NCBI GenBank assembly: GCA_900708905.1
Contig: CAADRB010000022.1
Location: 2,224,246-2,288,245 of the forward strand
Reading direction: 5' to 3'
From: Hymenolepis diminuta
Taxonomy: Eukaryota; Platyhelminthes; Cestoda; Cyclophyllidea; Hymenolepididae
Length of the DNA stretch: 64,000 nucleotides
Part shown: one piece after another, positions 1 through 12,100 of the stretch
Numbering within the stretch: position 1 is the first letter of the stretch
How the letters are laid out: each line of letters begins with the position of its first letter
The notes under the pieces: generated by a model
What the model was told of the DNA's origin: nothing
The model's database searches: none
The model's input: the letters and a program-made list of their open reading frames with translations, nothing else
Program-made: the position numbers and the translations under genes

Positions 1-44
1 AAGTCCAGCAAAATCGAAGTGTGTGTGTGACCATAAAGCTGTAG

Positions 45-464
45 TTATTGGCCAGAGATTAGATTCCTGGTGTGGGGAAAGCTTAGACGTTTGGTGCCAT
101 TTGGAATATCTTTGGACAAGAGCTTCAATATTCTTGTCCAGGCCAGTATGCAAACTTTCTTGCAACAGATTTTTGTGTGACTAATACCCTGATGATTGCT
201 ATGGAGATGCTCTAATACAACACATTTGAGTGCTGAATGAATGACGACATGATCTGCAAACATTAAGTGTGAATTAACTACAGATAGATAATCACGCTGC
301 AAGTAAAGTTGATGGAATCGCCATTTCAGTTTGATTTTTCCCCATCCTGTGTAAACGTAAATCATGGGCTTCTTTGATATTGAATTTTTAGATATCGCAT
401 TTCGTTTATCACTTGCAATTATTGGAGGTCTGCTTAGACGTTGCGCACCATCCTCCATATTCAA
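45..464 (-). pseudogene. Gypsy integrase N-terminal zinc-binding region, broken
   Basis: The translation contains LHSNHQGISHTK, close to the HxxGHxG-type segment of the HHCC zinc-binding domain of Gypsy integrases. Downstream in a shifted frame come CPKIFQMAPNV-like residues and a P-rich AFPTPG stretch, which normally follow the second Cys pair. The frame therefore changes at least once within the domain and the zinc ligands are not all in one frame. The integrase catalytic core would lie left of the window. Confidence 0.7.
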
Positions 465-591
465 AATTGCAATTACGGTTTCCTTACCAGGACGTTTCTG
501 GTTGTAGCTGATACGAGAAAGACAATCTGGAGATAGAGGGAAGTGGTTTATGATCCGTTAGTAGTGTGAAGTGCCTGCCGTAAAGGAGTTT

Positions 592-1083
592 TTAGAATAT
601 TTTCACATCAAAAATGATAGCCAAAAACTCCTTTTCGATCTGGCTGTAGTTCTTTCCAGCTGTAATAAGAGTGCGAAAATCATGAGCAACGACTTTTTTA
701 ACCATCTTGAAGACATTTGTGATGACTGCATCAATACCATTGTTCAGAGCATCTGCATTTATGATTGGTAGATTTATATTGTAATGAGAAAGCAGTTTAT
801 CAGAAGTGAGCACTTCCTTTGGTTTTGTGAAAGCTTTCCCATATTTGGAAGTTTAGTTCCATTTAGTGTCTTTTCTCAGCAACTCATTTAGAGGATCCTG
901 AATATTATTCCGTGTTTGCAGAAACGTACTGTGGTAGTTGATGAGACTCAGGAACGAAGATAATGTGATAATGTCTGTAGGTTGTGGCATTTCTGTAATT
1001 GCCGAAAGTTTTTCTGGATCTGATCGATGGCCATTTTCATCAAAGATACATCCTAGGTACTTAATGGAGGGCATAAAGAACAC
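592..1083 (-). pseudogene. Gypsy RT thumb/connection and RNase H, broken
   Basis: Residues such as YLGCIFDENGHRSDPEKL at 1083-853 match the RT thumb start (YLGHxISxxGhxxDPxK). Further on, at 813-592, DALNNGIDAVI followed by KNYSQIEKEFLAIIF matches the RNase H start (DASxxGIGAVL) and the 'NYSxxEKExLAI' motif. The two halves are in different frames and separated by stop codons, so the polyprotein is not continuous. The first RNase H Asp is retained. Confidence 0.8.
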
Positions 1084-1486
1084 ACACTTCCCAGCTCGAA
1101 GGCGGAAGCCGAAGAAGTGCGATGACCCATTCTTGAAGTTCCTGCTGTGAGTAGCTTACAATGATTATGTTGTCTAGGTATGCAGCCGTACCGGAGAGGT
1201 CTGATGTCACTTTGTCCATTATTTTTTCAAAAATAGTAGGTGTTGTCTTAAGAATGAATGGAGGTCTGATGTATGGTATAGACCCCGATGCGCATTGATA
1301 ATCATCGATTTGCAAATAAGCCTTTGCGAATTTAAATTTTTGAAAGCATTTCCCATCATTTAATGTCAAGAAGATATTATCTAGTAAAAACTGGGCTCCA
1401 ATGGAGCATTTAGACTGATAGAATAGTTGGCGTACAACCGGATAGTTCCATTTGCTTTCCGAACAACAGCAGAAATTGTAGGCCAT
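1061..1486 (-). pseudogene. Gypsy reverse transcriptase palm, catalytic motif lost
   Basis: The frame contains recognisable RT blocks: an LDNIFLTLNDGKCFQKF segment in the position of the 'dxLLxxLxgakxFSkLDL' block, then KAYLQI, then PFILKTTPTIFEKIMDKV in the place of the 'PFGLxNAPAxFQ' block. It ends at AAYLDNIIIVS in the place of the YxDD box. The second catalytic Asp is replaced by Asn (codons at 1169-1180), and the first Asp region (FSKLDL) has become FKFAKA. Both changes indicate an inactive polymerase. Confidence 0.85.
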
Positions 1487-1729
1487 TTTGAATAGGAAAC
1501 AGGCTGTAGAACGTCTCTTTGTTCCAGACTCTTAAGTTCTTTGTCAATCATAGGTAAGGCTGCTAGTGGAACCGGTAAATCTAGACGGAAAGCTGGTTGA
1601 ACATTCTGTATCAGTTTTAACGTCGGCTAGTGTGGTTGAATATACCAAGACCTCCTTGAAATACCTCAGGAAAACGTCAGACCATCATCTCCATTGTAAA
1701 TGAAGTGATGAATATATTAGAATGCGCAC

Positions 1730-1985
1730 GACTGCAGATGGCATTTATATGGGCAGTTCCAAAAGACCAAGTTGGCTGAGCCAGTCGTGACCAAGCAGAT
1801 TAGGTTGAGAGTCTGCTACATAAGATGCTGCTGAGATACTAACGTCCTGATAGATACCATTGCAGTTCAGTTTCCCTGTCAGTTTGAAGACCCGCCACAG
1901 ATACTGATCCCAGATAGGGACAACCCAATGATTTTCACAACTTCTAAGGATCAGTTCACATATGAAGCAGTGTCAAGTTGTGGAA
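1730..1985 (-). pseudogene. Gypsy aspartic protease remnant
   Basis: On the minus strand QLDTASYV occupies the position of the retroviral-type protease active site (LDTGSxVT), with Gly replaced by Ala at codons 1966-1974. About 60 codons later NLLGHDWLSQLGL matches the LGxDWL motif found at the end of Gypsy proteases. An in-frame stop lies between the two. This piece is too broken to appear as a long open frame. Confidence 0.7.
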
Positions 1986-2169
1986 GTATACGGTTCCTGT
2001 TGATCAGTAGGTTCGCATATCTCCCGCTTCGGTTTGATGTCGTTACAGAAAGTAGCCAAGAGATCGTTCCATCTGAGATATTTTAGCTTAGGTTTATAGG
2101 GGCAATTCTTTTTATTGAAAGTTCGCTGATTTTGTCTCTGACCAATCTTGGTCGTGCTGTTGATAAACA

Positions 2170-2310
2170 ATTCGAGAATAAAAGGGAGACCTGTGGGAAA
2201 CAGCCTTCTTTTAGTCTAACCTTTCGGCACTGTTTACACCGATAGTGCTTGATAGGACATAGCTGAGGGAAATGCCAAATTGGGCAGCATAGACAAGGTT
2301 TAGAGGGTTT
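2170..2310 (-). pseudogene. Gag nucleocapsid zinc-finger remnant
   Basis: The minus-strand translation contains HFPQLCPIKHYRCKQCRKV, which resembles the spacer and Cys pair of the double zinc knuckle in K02A2.6-like Gypsy gag proteins. The expected downstream His is replaced, so the knuckle is incomplete. Confidence 0.55.
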
Positions 2311-3274
2311 CTATTTGACAGAAGGAATCGGCTGTACTACAAACTGTGTGGATCGAGACATTGATGCAGATATTTTGTTCGCCAGACGTGTGGGCATGAG
2401 ATCAGAATCAATGATAGCTGAATCACGCGCGATTTCGCCATTTCAACTCTTTCTCTGACCATTCCTTATGGCTTCGCGTTGGGGTTTTCCTCCATTATTT
2501 TTAGCAGAGGAGTTCTTATGGTAATCAAAGCTTCGCTTGAAGTCAAGAGATAAAAAATAAGACATCTTTTTTTCCTGTTTAGGTGCCGAAACTAAATTTA
2601 TCATAATGAAAGTTTGCAAATTCTTTATAGTCATATTAGTTCTCGCCATACTCGATCACAAGTTTGGGGTAGTTAAAGAGGACATTGAAGGAATAGAAGT
2701 TCTGGACAAAGACTTCTGCCATGATCTACATAATCTCACAGTAACTGAGTTCATCGGATTCCCTGAGTAGAGAGAATTTTGAGTGATATTCATATTTGAA
2801 AGGACCCAGCTTCCTGACGGGGTTACAAACTCTTGTTCTCTAATACCATTTGATAAAATTCACCATGAAAACATGTTTGTGCTTATTGTATCAAAATTCA
2901 AAGAATTTGCCTGATTTAGGGCCATGAATCGACCCAGAAAAATGTTTAGTGACATCTTCAGCAACCGTAAGATCGGAAATTTCAACAGATGTAAACGAAC
3001 TAAAAGAATAAGACGAAAGAACAAAGGACATGGAAATAATAGAAGAATCTACATGTTTAAACCTTCAAATTTAGCCGAAAGAGCTTTTAATTCTGCAGAT
3101 AGACCGTGGAACATCTAAACAAGTGGTAAAATTCGCTGATTGTTGAGGGACTTGTGAAATTTTTGGTTTCGGCATTTTAGAAAATGTCAGAGATTTAATT
3201 GCTTCTGCCCGCCACTTGTTATAACCTCGTAAGCTTTTAAATTGGCCACAAATTCCCGAATTAAATAATAACAC

Positions 3275-6200
3275 GGGATTAAATAATTTCCGTTATTTAC
3301 TCAAAATTAGATAGAGCGACGATTCACAATTTTGGTATATTTTAACAATTATTTAAAATTGTAGATAGTTCATCATAAAATCAATCAACATGTAAAATTT
3401 TTACCTTAATTTCTTATTTTGGATAAAATATTCCATTTTATCCAAAACCAAAACCGCTTGTCGCATCAACTGATGCCCGTTTTCCATTTAAAACTTTTTA
3501 TTATGCCTCCCTTAGTCCTTCATTCAGGAGTCATCACGTAACTTGAAAATTTGTTCAAAAAGAGACCTCCCTTTTCGCATCTAATTCAGTAATTTTGACC
3601 AATTTTTTTGGGAAAGGGGACTTAAAATATTAAAAATTCTCTTTAAGCAAGAAAAGGACACATTTTAATTAACTGAAATGCAGCCTATAAACGAATGAGA
3701 CTGCCATTAATTTAGCGGTGATCTGGCCTTCAACTGTCAGTCTTGTAACAATAATTTCAGCATTATAACTAGCAACTGCCAATTAAAAACATTATTTTGA
3801 GGAACGGAATATATATATATATTACTAAATCTGGGTCAAATAAAGACGTAGCATTATTTAAATTTTGGCTGGTTTTTAAATAAGAACGTTCATTATATTC
3901 AAATAAAGTAAAACCGTACATGAAATTAATGAAATTTTTCGCCCATTGAAATATATTTCTATTAACTCGGCCTTAAGGATTGAGCTTTAGAAAATGAATT
4001 CTAATTAACTTCAGTAAAGCGCTACTACTACTCAAAAAATTGGAAGTAGGATAAGCTAGTTACCTCGCCAACCAAGTTGGAAGCACTTTCCAGAACGCGA
4101 ACCAATAATGACTAACAGGATGCACAATGGACTGGTGGTAAACCCAAGCACAACCCTGAGCTTCTGGAGGAGTTACCATTGTAACAAAATAGTCGCTCCT
4201 TTTCACATTTGTACTCCTTAATATATCTTGGTTCACCATTAGAGCCTTCAAACTTGCATAAACTTTTAAACCATTGTCACGTCTATAAAATGTTCTCTGA
4301 CACACCTCTGTTTTGACCACACCTACTTCATTACCGCCATAACTTGAACAAATGAAATTTTAAGATTTGATTTATCAATAAAATTTGAAATTATGATTTT
4401 ATTTCGTACATACAATAAGACTCCAATTACAATTGGTACACAAATCTTGACCTCTAATGATTAAGATATTGCAATGCCTGTAATCCTTTTCATCAGCAAA
4501 AATCGATACAATAATTATCGAGAAATATCCCCATTAGCGCCTCTAATATAGTATTGTGCAGGTAATATTTTTCAATCTGCAAAAATTAGCTGTTTCCCCT
4601 AGTAACAGCCTGTTGTTGTCAGCTTAGCTCATTACCGTTGTTAAGGGCGTTAGAGAGGTGGCGAATGTCTTATCGGGTTCAGTTCAACTGTCTCCTCACT
4701 AAAATAATTCAGTAGTATATTTTACTCACTCGCTCCATAATTAAATCTAAATTACTGTTTTTTTGGGGCAAATTCTTGATATAATTTTGCATGAGATCTT
4801 TTGAGGTTTTTAGTAAAGTATTTAAAATGTTAGATTCTTTTGGAGAAAACGATGGCTTTAATTATATCTGAATTTGGTCTATTATCCAGCATTTTGTTTT
4901 AAATTCTTTATTTAAAATTTATTTATTAAATTATTTAGTTCTAAGATACTTTAATAGGGGAATGTCTTCGTTGAATAATTCTTCCCTTGAACAACATTCA
5001 CAAGCAATTAGGGGCTTTGTATTTCGCTATTTTTGAAATAATTTAGCAGACGTAATTGATCTTTTCTACGCGATAACTCAACATTAATTTGTGATATTTC
5101 AGTCCATCGGCGTATTTCATTACAACATTTTTATACCATTATTTTGCATTTTTTCCTACATTAAATAGAATAATTTCTTAATTCACAAAGCTCATTAAAT
5201 TAAAAGGTCGCAACAAAGATAGGAAATGTTTGACATTATATATAACATTTACTAATGAGAAGAGTTGGAAGTGATGAATTCTGATCCCGAAATCACTTTC
5301 ACCATACTTTGACACTGAGACCTTCATATTTAGAATATTTGGGAGCATTCATTTTAGTGAGATTAAGTAGAAAGGTTCCTGAACGACAGCTGCACCATAC
5401 ACTGACTTTCAAGATCAACAGTTCATAGGTTTCTGACATTATTAATTATGAGTAAGCAGTGAATATTGGACTCCAGCAGCTGTCTCCAGCAGACGGCATT
5501 CATTTTGAGACACCACTGATTGAAATGAGAGAAAGCTCTAAATGCGCAAATATGCATTTTCCTTAATCCCTGGTTATTATTAGAGAATTTTCTTCTTAGT
5601 TATCTCCTAATTATTCTATGGGTGCAGATAATTTGACTTTTTCCTTCATTGTAAGACAAGTAGAGAATTGAATATGCAATTATAATAACCGGTGGGACCT
5701 GGGTTTATACTCATATTCGTTGCCGACTTTCCTTGATAATCATATAGAAGTGGTGTCCGATTAATTTATTACCTTTTAACTCGACTAGTGAAAAAATTAG
5801 AGTTACAGTGAAAGGATTAAGGAAGTCGTCTGTCATATATGCAAATGTGAAGTCTACATAACAACTGAAATGATACAAAGGGTATATTCGACAGCTCTAA
5901 AGGTAAAAGATATCTAATTGGATCTAAGGTTCAAATTCCAAACAAAAAGATTTCAGAACACAGAGTCCTGTGTTAAGTCCAAATTACCTTAACTCGGGTC
6001 CGTAAAGCATTGCTAATTTCAGCTTATCTCTTTCCTTAAATTAGCCCAATCACATCCTCTTCCAACCAAAATATATCCCCTTTTGTTTTAACTACAATGG
6101 TATAACATTTTCTAAATCAGGAATATGCTGGCAAATAGTGTTCATCTATTTATTCCCTTCCTAAGTAAGAGATCAGTCAAAGATTATCTAACCACTGCAA

Positions 6201-7484
6201 TTCACATAACCTTTAAGTGTCCAAGAGGGGAGCGGATTTTATAATGTCACAATTACATCAAGTGTATCGTAATGCACTTTTATGACCCTTTCGCACGCTA
6301 TATGATTTGGTACATCCTCGACAAGATTATCATTATTATATTTTGTGCTCTTACAAATTATTAAGTTTCAGTATATCTTGATCCCCTTCATTCGTGCTGT
6401 AATAAATATAAAAAGCAGGAAAACAAAATTAGGCTTGTGGAACGTGTGCTGATGTCTACTGAAAAATGGGGCTTAAGATGTATAAATATGTTTGAGTACT
6501 GATTGATTGTTTGCATCATCAGTGGCTGAGCCAATGGATAAAATGGGAAGGTAAGCAAGGAAATTGAGACGATAATTCAGTGAGTGCGAGAAAATGAAGG
6601 AATTAAGAGCGAACTGAGAAAAGAAGAATTAAACGACCAGTTTTATTAGCCTTTTCAGATTAAAAAAATAAAATGGCCCATTTTATCCATTACTTTTTCA
6701 AGTCAAAAGATGAATAATGTAGAAAAAATTTTCTTTTAGCTATCAATGGCAGTTGGCCTTGTAGTCAATTATGGACATCAGTCATTCGACATGACTACGG
6801 TAAAAGGTGAACGAATACCATAAAATAATTTTTTATTCTAAATATTAAAAAATCACCCTAATTGATAGTATACTTCCTCTAATTTTCATCACTAGGAGAC
6901 ATCGAGTTAGAAGGAGGTTGATTCGATTTATTTCACTTTAACTCTGGCAATGTAATTTTAAATTCATAATAAAACTCTAGATATTATATTTTGCTACTCA
7001 TTCGACTCGAGATAAAATCGGAAAGATTAAGAATGAGATTATCAATCAATTATTATGAGCTCTAATGTTAATAATAACAATAGAACATTTTTATTTGAAG
7101 AATAAACTGATTGAAAGGTGACGAGATGTATCAAAACTTATAAAATGTTAACTTCAACTCATGCCAAATCAGAAATATATTTTCATAAATCCTAAACAAA
7201 ACACCGTGAACTTCAAGTAATCAAGGACATTTTCTTTTTTTCAGGAGTGGAAATAAATAATTTGCTTCTTGTCATCATCTATTTATTAATATTCTTTTAA
7301 TCAATTAACCCTGGTTACTGAATTGAATTCATCATAATTTAGAATATGCAACAAATATGAAGGTAAAAGTATAAACGCTTTGAGGCATTAGTGTCTGATT
7401 GGTTTGCAGTCATTAACCAATCGGGATTAAAATGGCCACTTTAAGCTCACATGGCGTTCAAATAAGTCATATTGCCGGAAAGCA
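3275..7484. other. Intergenic region, one doubtful exon
   Basis: This AT-rich stretch holds no gene I recognise. A short AT microsatellite lies at about 3811-3826. The only longer open frame is the doubtful exon at 4063-4347, listed separately. Confidence 0.6.
4063..4347 (-). other. Possible orphan exon, unidentified
   Basis: About 95 codons are open on the minus strand, ending at a plausible donor (GCGAG|gtaact at about 4063) and beginning near a possible TTCAAG acceptor at about 4348. The translation is rich in aromatic residues near its end (HYWFAFWKVLPTWL). I do not recognise the product, and no neighbouring exon was found. It may be a chance open frame. Confidence 0.2.
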
Positions 7485-8087
7485 ATGTCAGAACAGACGA
7501 AACGGAAAAAGTCCAGAAGTCATTGTACACTTGACGCTCGTCTAATTGCCCTACGAGCTCAGCGCAAAATTGCCTGTAGTTTTCCCAATCAAACTAGGCG
7601 TCTTTTCCTCGATGAAATTACTTGTCACTTACTGGACACTCTCCATCAACTCGTTTGGCAGTACACTATTTCGAAGAAACGTACCGATTATATAATAAAA
7701 CAACTCATCAAGGTCAATATCAAACTCTACGTAATTGTAATGAGTACTGGATTGAAGAAGCAACAAGAGGAAAGCTTTGCCGAATGTCGAGAAATGCTGA
7801 GAACAGCCGCTCTCCGTCTCATTCAACATGTCAACTCTACGAGTTCTGAAGGCATCTGCGTCATGGAGAGAATTCAAGCTGCAATACGTACAGCTGGAAC
7901 CTATGCAAGAGCAATAGCAGAAGGACATATGTCGGAGAAATCACTAGATAAATTGGCGGATGTTGTGATGTTTATGTCAGATGAAGGATTCCTAACGGCT
8001 CTGACTTCAAAGCAACCGCCGTATAAAGATCTAGTTCTTGAAATCGCGCAAGATCTTCAGGACTCTATTGACCGAGGTATTTTGTAG
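7485..8087 (+). CDS. TNFAIP8L: TNFAIP8/TIPE-family protein
   Basis: This is a complete 200-residue, single-exon reading frame. Residues about 17-200 match the TIPE homology domain, an all-helical bundle with a hydrophobic cavity. Recognisable blocks are ALRAQRKI near the first helix, the EYT-like WQYTISKKRTDYIIKQLIK helix, SFAECREML, and the C-terminal FMSDEGFLTAL followed by LVLEIAQDLQD. Characterised animal members bind and shuttle phosphoinositides and regulate cell survival and immune signalling; that role is inferred here from family membership only. Length is close to the usual 185-200 residues. The N-terminal 15 residues are basic and not conserved. The ATG at 7485 is the first in this frame after upstream stops. 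AATAAA at 8171-8176 lies about 85 bp past the stop. Confidence 0.88.
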   Translation: MSEQTKRKKSRSHCTLDARLIALRAQRKIACSFPNQTRRLFLDEITCHLLDTLHQLVWQYTISKKRTDYIIKQLIKVNIKLYVIVMSTGLKKQQEESFAECREMLRTAALRLIQHVNSTSSEGICVMERIQAAIRTAGTYARAIAEGHMSEKSLDKLADVVMFMSDEGFLTALTSKQPPYKDLVLEIAQDLQDSIDRGIL

Positions 8088-8170
8088 ATTTCTATATAAA
8101 AAGTCGTATGCCATATATAATTACGTGAACTTGTTAATTCTATATTGCTCAGTACCCGATTATATTCAGA

Positions 8171-8176
8171 AATAAA
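8171..8176 (+). terminator. Poly(A) signal of the TNFAIP8-like gene
   Basis: AATAAA lies 84 bp downstream of the TAG stop, a usual distance for a short 3' UTR. Confidence 0.6.
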
Positions 8177-8427
8177 ATATTATAATTAATATCAAGTTTG
8201 CAAAGAATATTATTTTATCTGAGTTAGATACAGTGTCAATAAATATTCCAATTATTATTTTGGTAATAAGCAGAGTTTCCCTGATTATCACAGATATCTT
8301 TTAAAATTTATTAAAACTCTAGTTTTTTATTTTTATAATGTAAAAAGGGCTTATTTTAGATGAATACTTTTTTTTTTCTATTAAAGTCAATTCCTTTGGA
8401 TAATGGAAACTTATAAAGTAATTGTGC

Positions 8428-8640
8428 TGGTGTCGAGCGATAGTCAGCGTGCAGGTCTACCAAGTCAGAAGTTACGAGACCGGTGCTCGTCAGTCCACAT
8501 TCAGTTATGTGGATGGTCAGCCCCACCAGTTAATTGTGGCCAAGAGGAATGTTAGAATGAGAGTTCCTCATTAGGGCAGTTCCAGAGTATCTACCCATTG
8601 TAAGCGTTGGTACCGCTGGAACTAGTGGGCTGAGGAAATT
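8428..8640 (+). repeat. tRNA-related SINE-like repeat, copy 1
   Basis: The segment shares GGTCTAC..AAGTCAGA.GTTACG and the following CATTCAGTTATGTGGATGG..CAC..GTTA body with copies at 8650-8805 and 53798-53990. The head resembles tRNA boxes A and B (see the 53.8 kb copy). It lies just downstream of the TNFAIP8-like gene in the same orientation. Confidence 0.5.
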
Positions 8641-8649
8641 TTAAAGTAA

Positions 8650-8805
8650 TTAACGTGCTCATCTGTCATGTCAAATGTCATGAGATCAGTGCCCACCTGT
8701 ACACATTCAGTTATATAGATGGCCAATTGCATTGGTTAGTTTCGATTAACTAGAGAGGTAGCATAAGGTAATTTTTTCATCAGAGTGACACTAGGGTATT
8801 TTCAT
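8650..8805 (+). repeat. tRNA-related SINE-like repeat, copy 2
   Basis: This is a diverged second copy directly downstream of copy 1. The shared block is ACACATTCAGTTATATAGAT followed by a GGCCAATTGCATTGGTTAG-like body and a GAGAGGTA..ATCAGAGTGACACTA tail. Confidence 0.5.
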
Positions 8806-9110
8806 ATGTCCAAGTCGAGTGTTTCTTGAACTTCCAATGACAGATTTAGGGACTTTTTTCGGAATAAAAGTTTGCAAATGGGAGTGATGCAACCTCCCAT
8901 TCTGTCATCAGAAACATAGAGCTGGATAGTGAAATACGTGACCATGAAGTTGCAAGAGTATTCAAATCTCTGTACCTGAAAATCAACATAATTATCCCCG
9001 ATTGTCTTGAAAACTATTCCCCAATAGAAATGAACTTCTCGTGTATCCTGAAGATGGTACGAACGAAGAGGCGCAAAGTTAAACTCGAACTCGAGAAATA
9101 TCCTCATTTT

Positions 9111-12100
9111 TAATGAAGGATATCGTCATATTTTACCAATGACGACCCTATTTAGCAACTATAATATTTAAAGTTATACGCCTTTATGTCCAAATCGTAC
9201 TTATTGCAAAACAATCAATAGTGGTGATTAGAAAATTGACTTATTTCAAATGACTCTTATTGGAAACTTTAATAAAATAACATTTAGAATAAATCAACTA
9301 GTTTCATCATATGGCATCCACCATTAACATGTCTACTTATTCTAACGTCTCTTCAACAAATATTTTTAAAGAAGACTTATTTGGAATTGAGATTATTCAC
9401 TATGGTGAATCTGACATTCCGATCACACAAAAATATATGCTAATATATTTTTTCATTTACTTTAAATGAAGATAGTTACCAACTAGACCACAATGAATAC
9501 AGCTTTCAAGCCTGCTATTTAGACGGGTCTTCATAATTGCTACAATTTATTAGTGCCAAAGTTTAATACCTGCAAAATATAGACTTTTAAAATAAGAAAA
9601 CTGGTCAGGGGTTATAAACCTTGGTGAGATGCAACTTCGTTTATCTTAAATGAGTTTCACAGGTCCATAGTATGAGACGATTGAATTTGAATGCTAATTT
9701 CTCGAAGATGAAATTTAGATTATATACAAATCAAAATCCGCAAATGATCAATTACAAATGAGTATACCTAAATGGATGCGTGATTAGTGAATCCTTGGTC
9801 CCTATTTTAGCCTGAGCTCATTTAAGTACAAAACTGGGATCTCGTATCATATAGTTAACACCTAGTTTATGCGAAAAAATACATTTGATGTGGTTGACTA
9901 ATCACCTAAGTTAATAAAGTGGACGCTGCGAAAATGAATTCATTCAGGAAACCAGGAGACAGAACCTGAAATTTAAACAATCATGATGATAGACTTATAA
10001 ATGTACAACCTTAATCTAAAAAATCGCAGTAGGACGCTATAGATACCAAAATCGATCCACTCCTCTTAACCTATACTAGACTACTTTACTTTTCCTTGTG
10101 TTCAGTTACTTTTCCACGATAATTTGGATCTTATTTCTTGAATTGAGCAATGAGTAATAAATGAATGAACAAATATACCAGCGGACCTGTGTATGTAAGA
10201 CGATCAAGACCGGAGTTCTGAAACATGCGACGTACTAATAATACTTTGCTTACCTATATGGGAGAATACTGATTGGCTACTTAATGCAATCTGCTCAATA
10301 AAATTGCAATTCGAGGAAGCATTTGACCTTGCATTACGGTAAGAATAATCATCTTAAGAACATTTAGGATTAACGACTGAATTGCCTGATGGAGTATAAT
10401 TAAGGAGATGGAGGAAAAATAAGAGGGCTAAAAGCACGCATATCAGCTAAATGTATTCATTATGAAAGTTAAAATTGAATGCCTGGATTTTCAAAATAAA
10501 AATTTGAAAGGTAAGAAGAGAACTGAACTGTTTTCATTAATAAAAATATACATAATATTAAGAGTCGTCCCTTTTGATTGGGCAGATAGTTCCTTTACAA
10601 AACGTTACACAATACATGTTGCATATTATCCTTACTTAAGTAAAAGAATGAAGATCCACTGCTAGCAACAAGGCAAATTTCGTGTTTTTCATAAAATAAA
10701 GATATTCAAACAAGTACTGTAAGCATTCAAACTGTGACAAATGGAGGAGCACTGAAAATCGCCACTTGGAGTTCGAAGCAAAGAAAGCAGCGTTAATCTC
10801 AAGGAATACTACTTCAGGAGCCTCAGCAAATTAGGCTAAATATCTCCTCATGGAAATAATAATTCTCTTCGTGTGAAAAGACCGAGAGTTAAGTAGGACC
10901 ATGTGTTTGTTGAACAGTTGGTAAATAAATGAAAGGGAACGGAAGAAGGTGAATTAGGGGTAAAGAGGAAGACGTCAACACTGAGAGAGGACAATCCAGA
11001 TTGGAAGAAACAGGTGGAATGAGGCACAAAAAACCAATTGACAGATTTTGAGTCCTTTATTCGTTGATGAGGAACTGATGATTATGACAGAGGCCTGAGT
11101 CGGTAGGTGCTTAATACAAAGAGACCGGGCAGATATGAGTCAGAGCGCGTAGATACTACAAGCCAAACTGATTCAATTTCCACTCATTATGAATCACAGC
11201 TCTTATCGGTTAACGGATCTACTGCTGTGAAGTTTACATAGATGTTGCTGCCCTGCCACTTAAATTTCTGCAGTTCACAATGTATGTTTTCTTCTAATAT
11301 CTGCTTTAGAAAATAAGTGATTAAGAAAATATAAATGAATTCAAGCTTTCGAAATCGAAATCCAATGTGATGTTAACCCTCAAAGCTTAACTCCGAACAA
11401 CTAGAACTACATTAAAATTTTCGAAAAAGACACTGAGCATAGCTTGCAATCAATGAGGTTCTTTACATCAGTATAGGAATCTTCCATTTTATATCTTCCT
11501 CCGTTACAAAAAAAAGTAAGTTGGAAATCTACAGGTCCTGCAATCCGACTTAAATCCTTAATACGACCATTAACTGATTATTTTTAACCAAGTGGACTAA
11601 ATCGTAAGTAGTCAAGTTAAAGCGAATAAATGTTTATTTCCTATGAATTTAAAAACATTCGAAAAGATGAATGGAAGTGTGGGTGGTTTTTTATGCTTAT
11701 CTGTGAACACAGTCTTAACCTTGGACACCAGCATCCATTAAAACACCCCCAAACAAAACAGAGAGAAAAGGATAGTGAATTCCCATAACCGGATCACATT
11801 CGGAAGATTCTTAATTGTATTCGAATCCCATTGACTTTGCCGCGGCACAACCTTTTAATAAGGATGTCCGCGGTATTTAACTCCTAACAGAAAGCCTACG
11901 ATGATCCAAAGTCCAAACAAGAGCCGCTTAACTTACAGTCTAAATATACCCAAAGCTAAAAAATCCAAAGAGAAACTGATATGCCTTCTGGATGTATACA
12001 AGTGTGATAATGTTTCGAGCTATCTTTATCGGAGTTTTAACGCCGGTTTAAACTGAAGTCCACATTTGAAGCAAATTTGATCAAAACAAGTGAATTTACT

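Larger units (their letters stand above)
1..3274 (-). mobile_element. Decayed Ty3/Gypsy LTR retrotransposon (internal region)
   Basis: Read on the minus strand, from high to low coordinates, the order is possible gag (about 3274-2320), nucleocapsid zinc-knuckle remnant (about 2310-2170), protease (about 1985-1730), reverse transcriptase (1486-1061), RNase H (about 1083-592) and the integrase zinc-binding region (464-45). That is the pol order PR-RT-RH-IN of Ty3/Gypsy elements. The reading frames are split by many stops and shifts, and key catalytic residues are replaced. The element continues past the left window edge, so the integrase catalytic core and that LTR are not visible. No LTR was recognised at the right end, and the gag assignment rests mostly on position. 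The copy is inactive. Confidence 0.85.

Noticed and set aside
1..3274. Endogenous virus with envelope
   Set aside because: Only gag/pol-type Gypsy domains are seen; no envelope frame is recognisable in the visible part.
8802..9107. 101-codon minus-strand open frame beginning with ATG
   Set aside because: I recognise no family or motif and see no supporting splice sites or neighbouring exon. It starts next to a SINE-like repeat. It may be real but cannot be supported.
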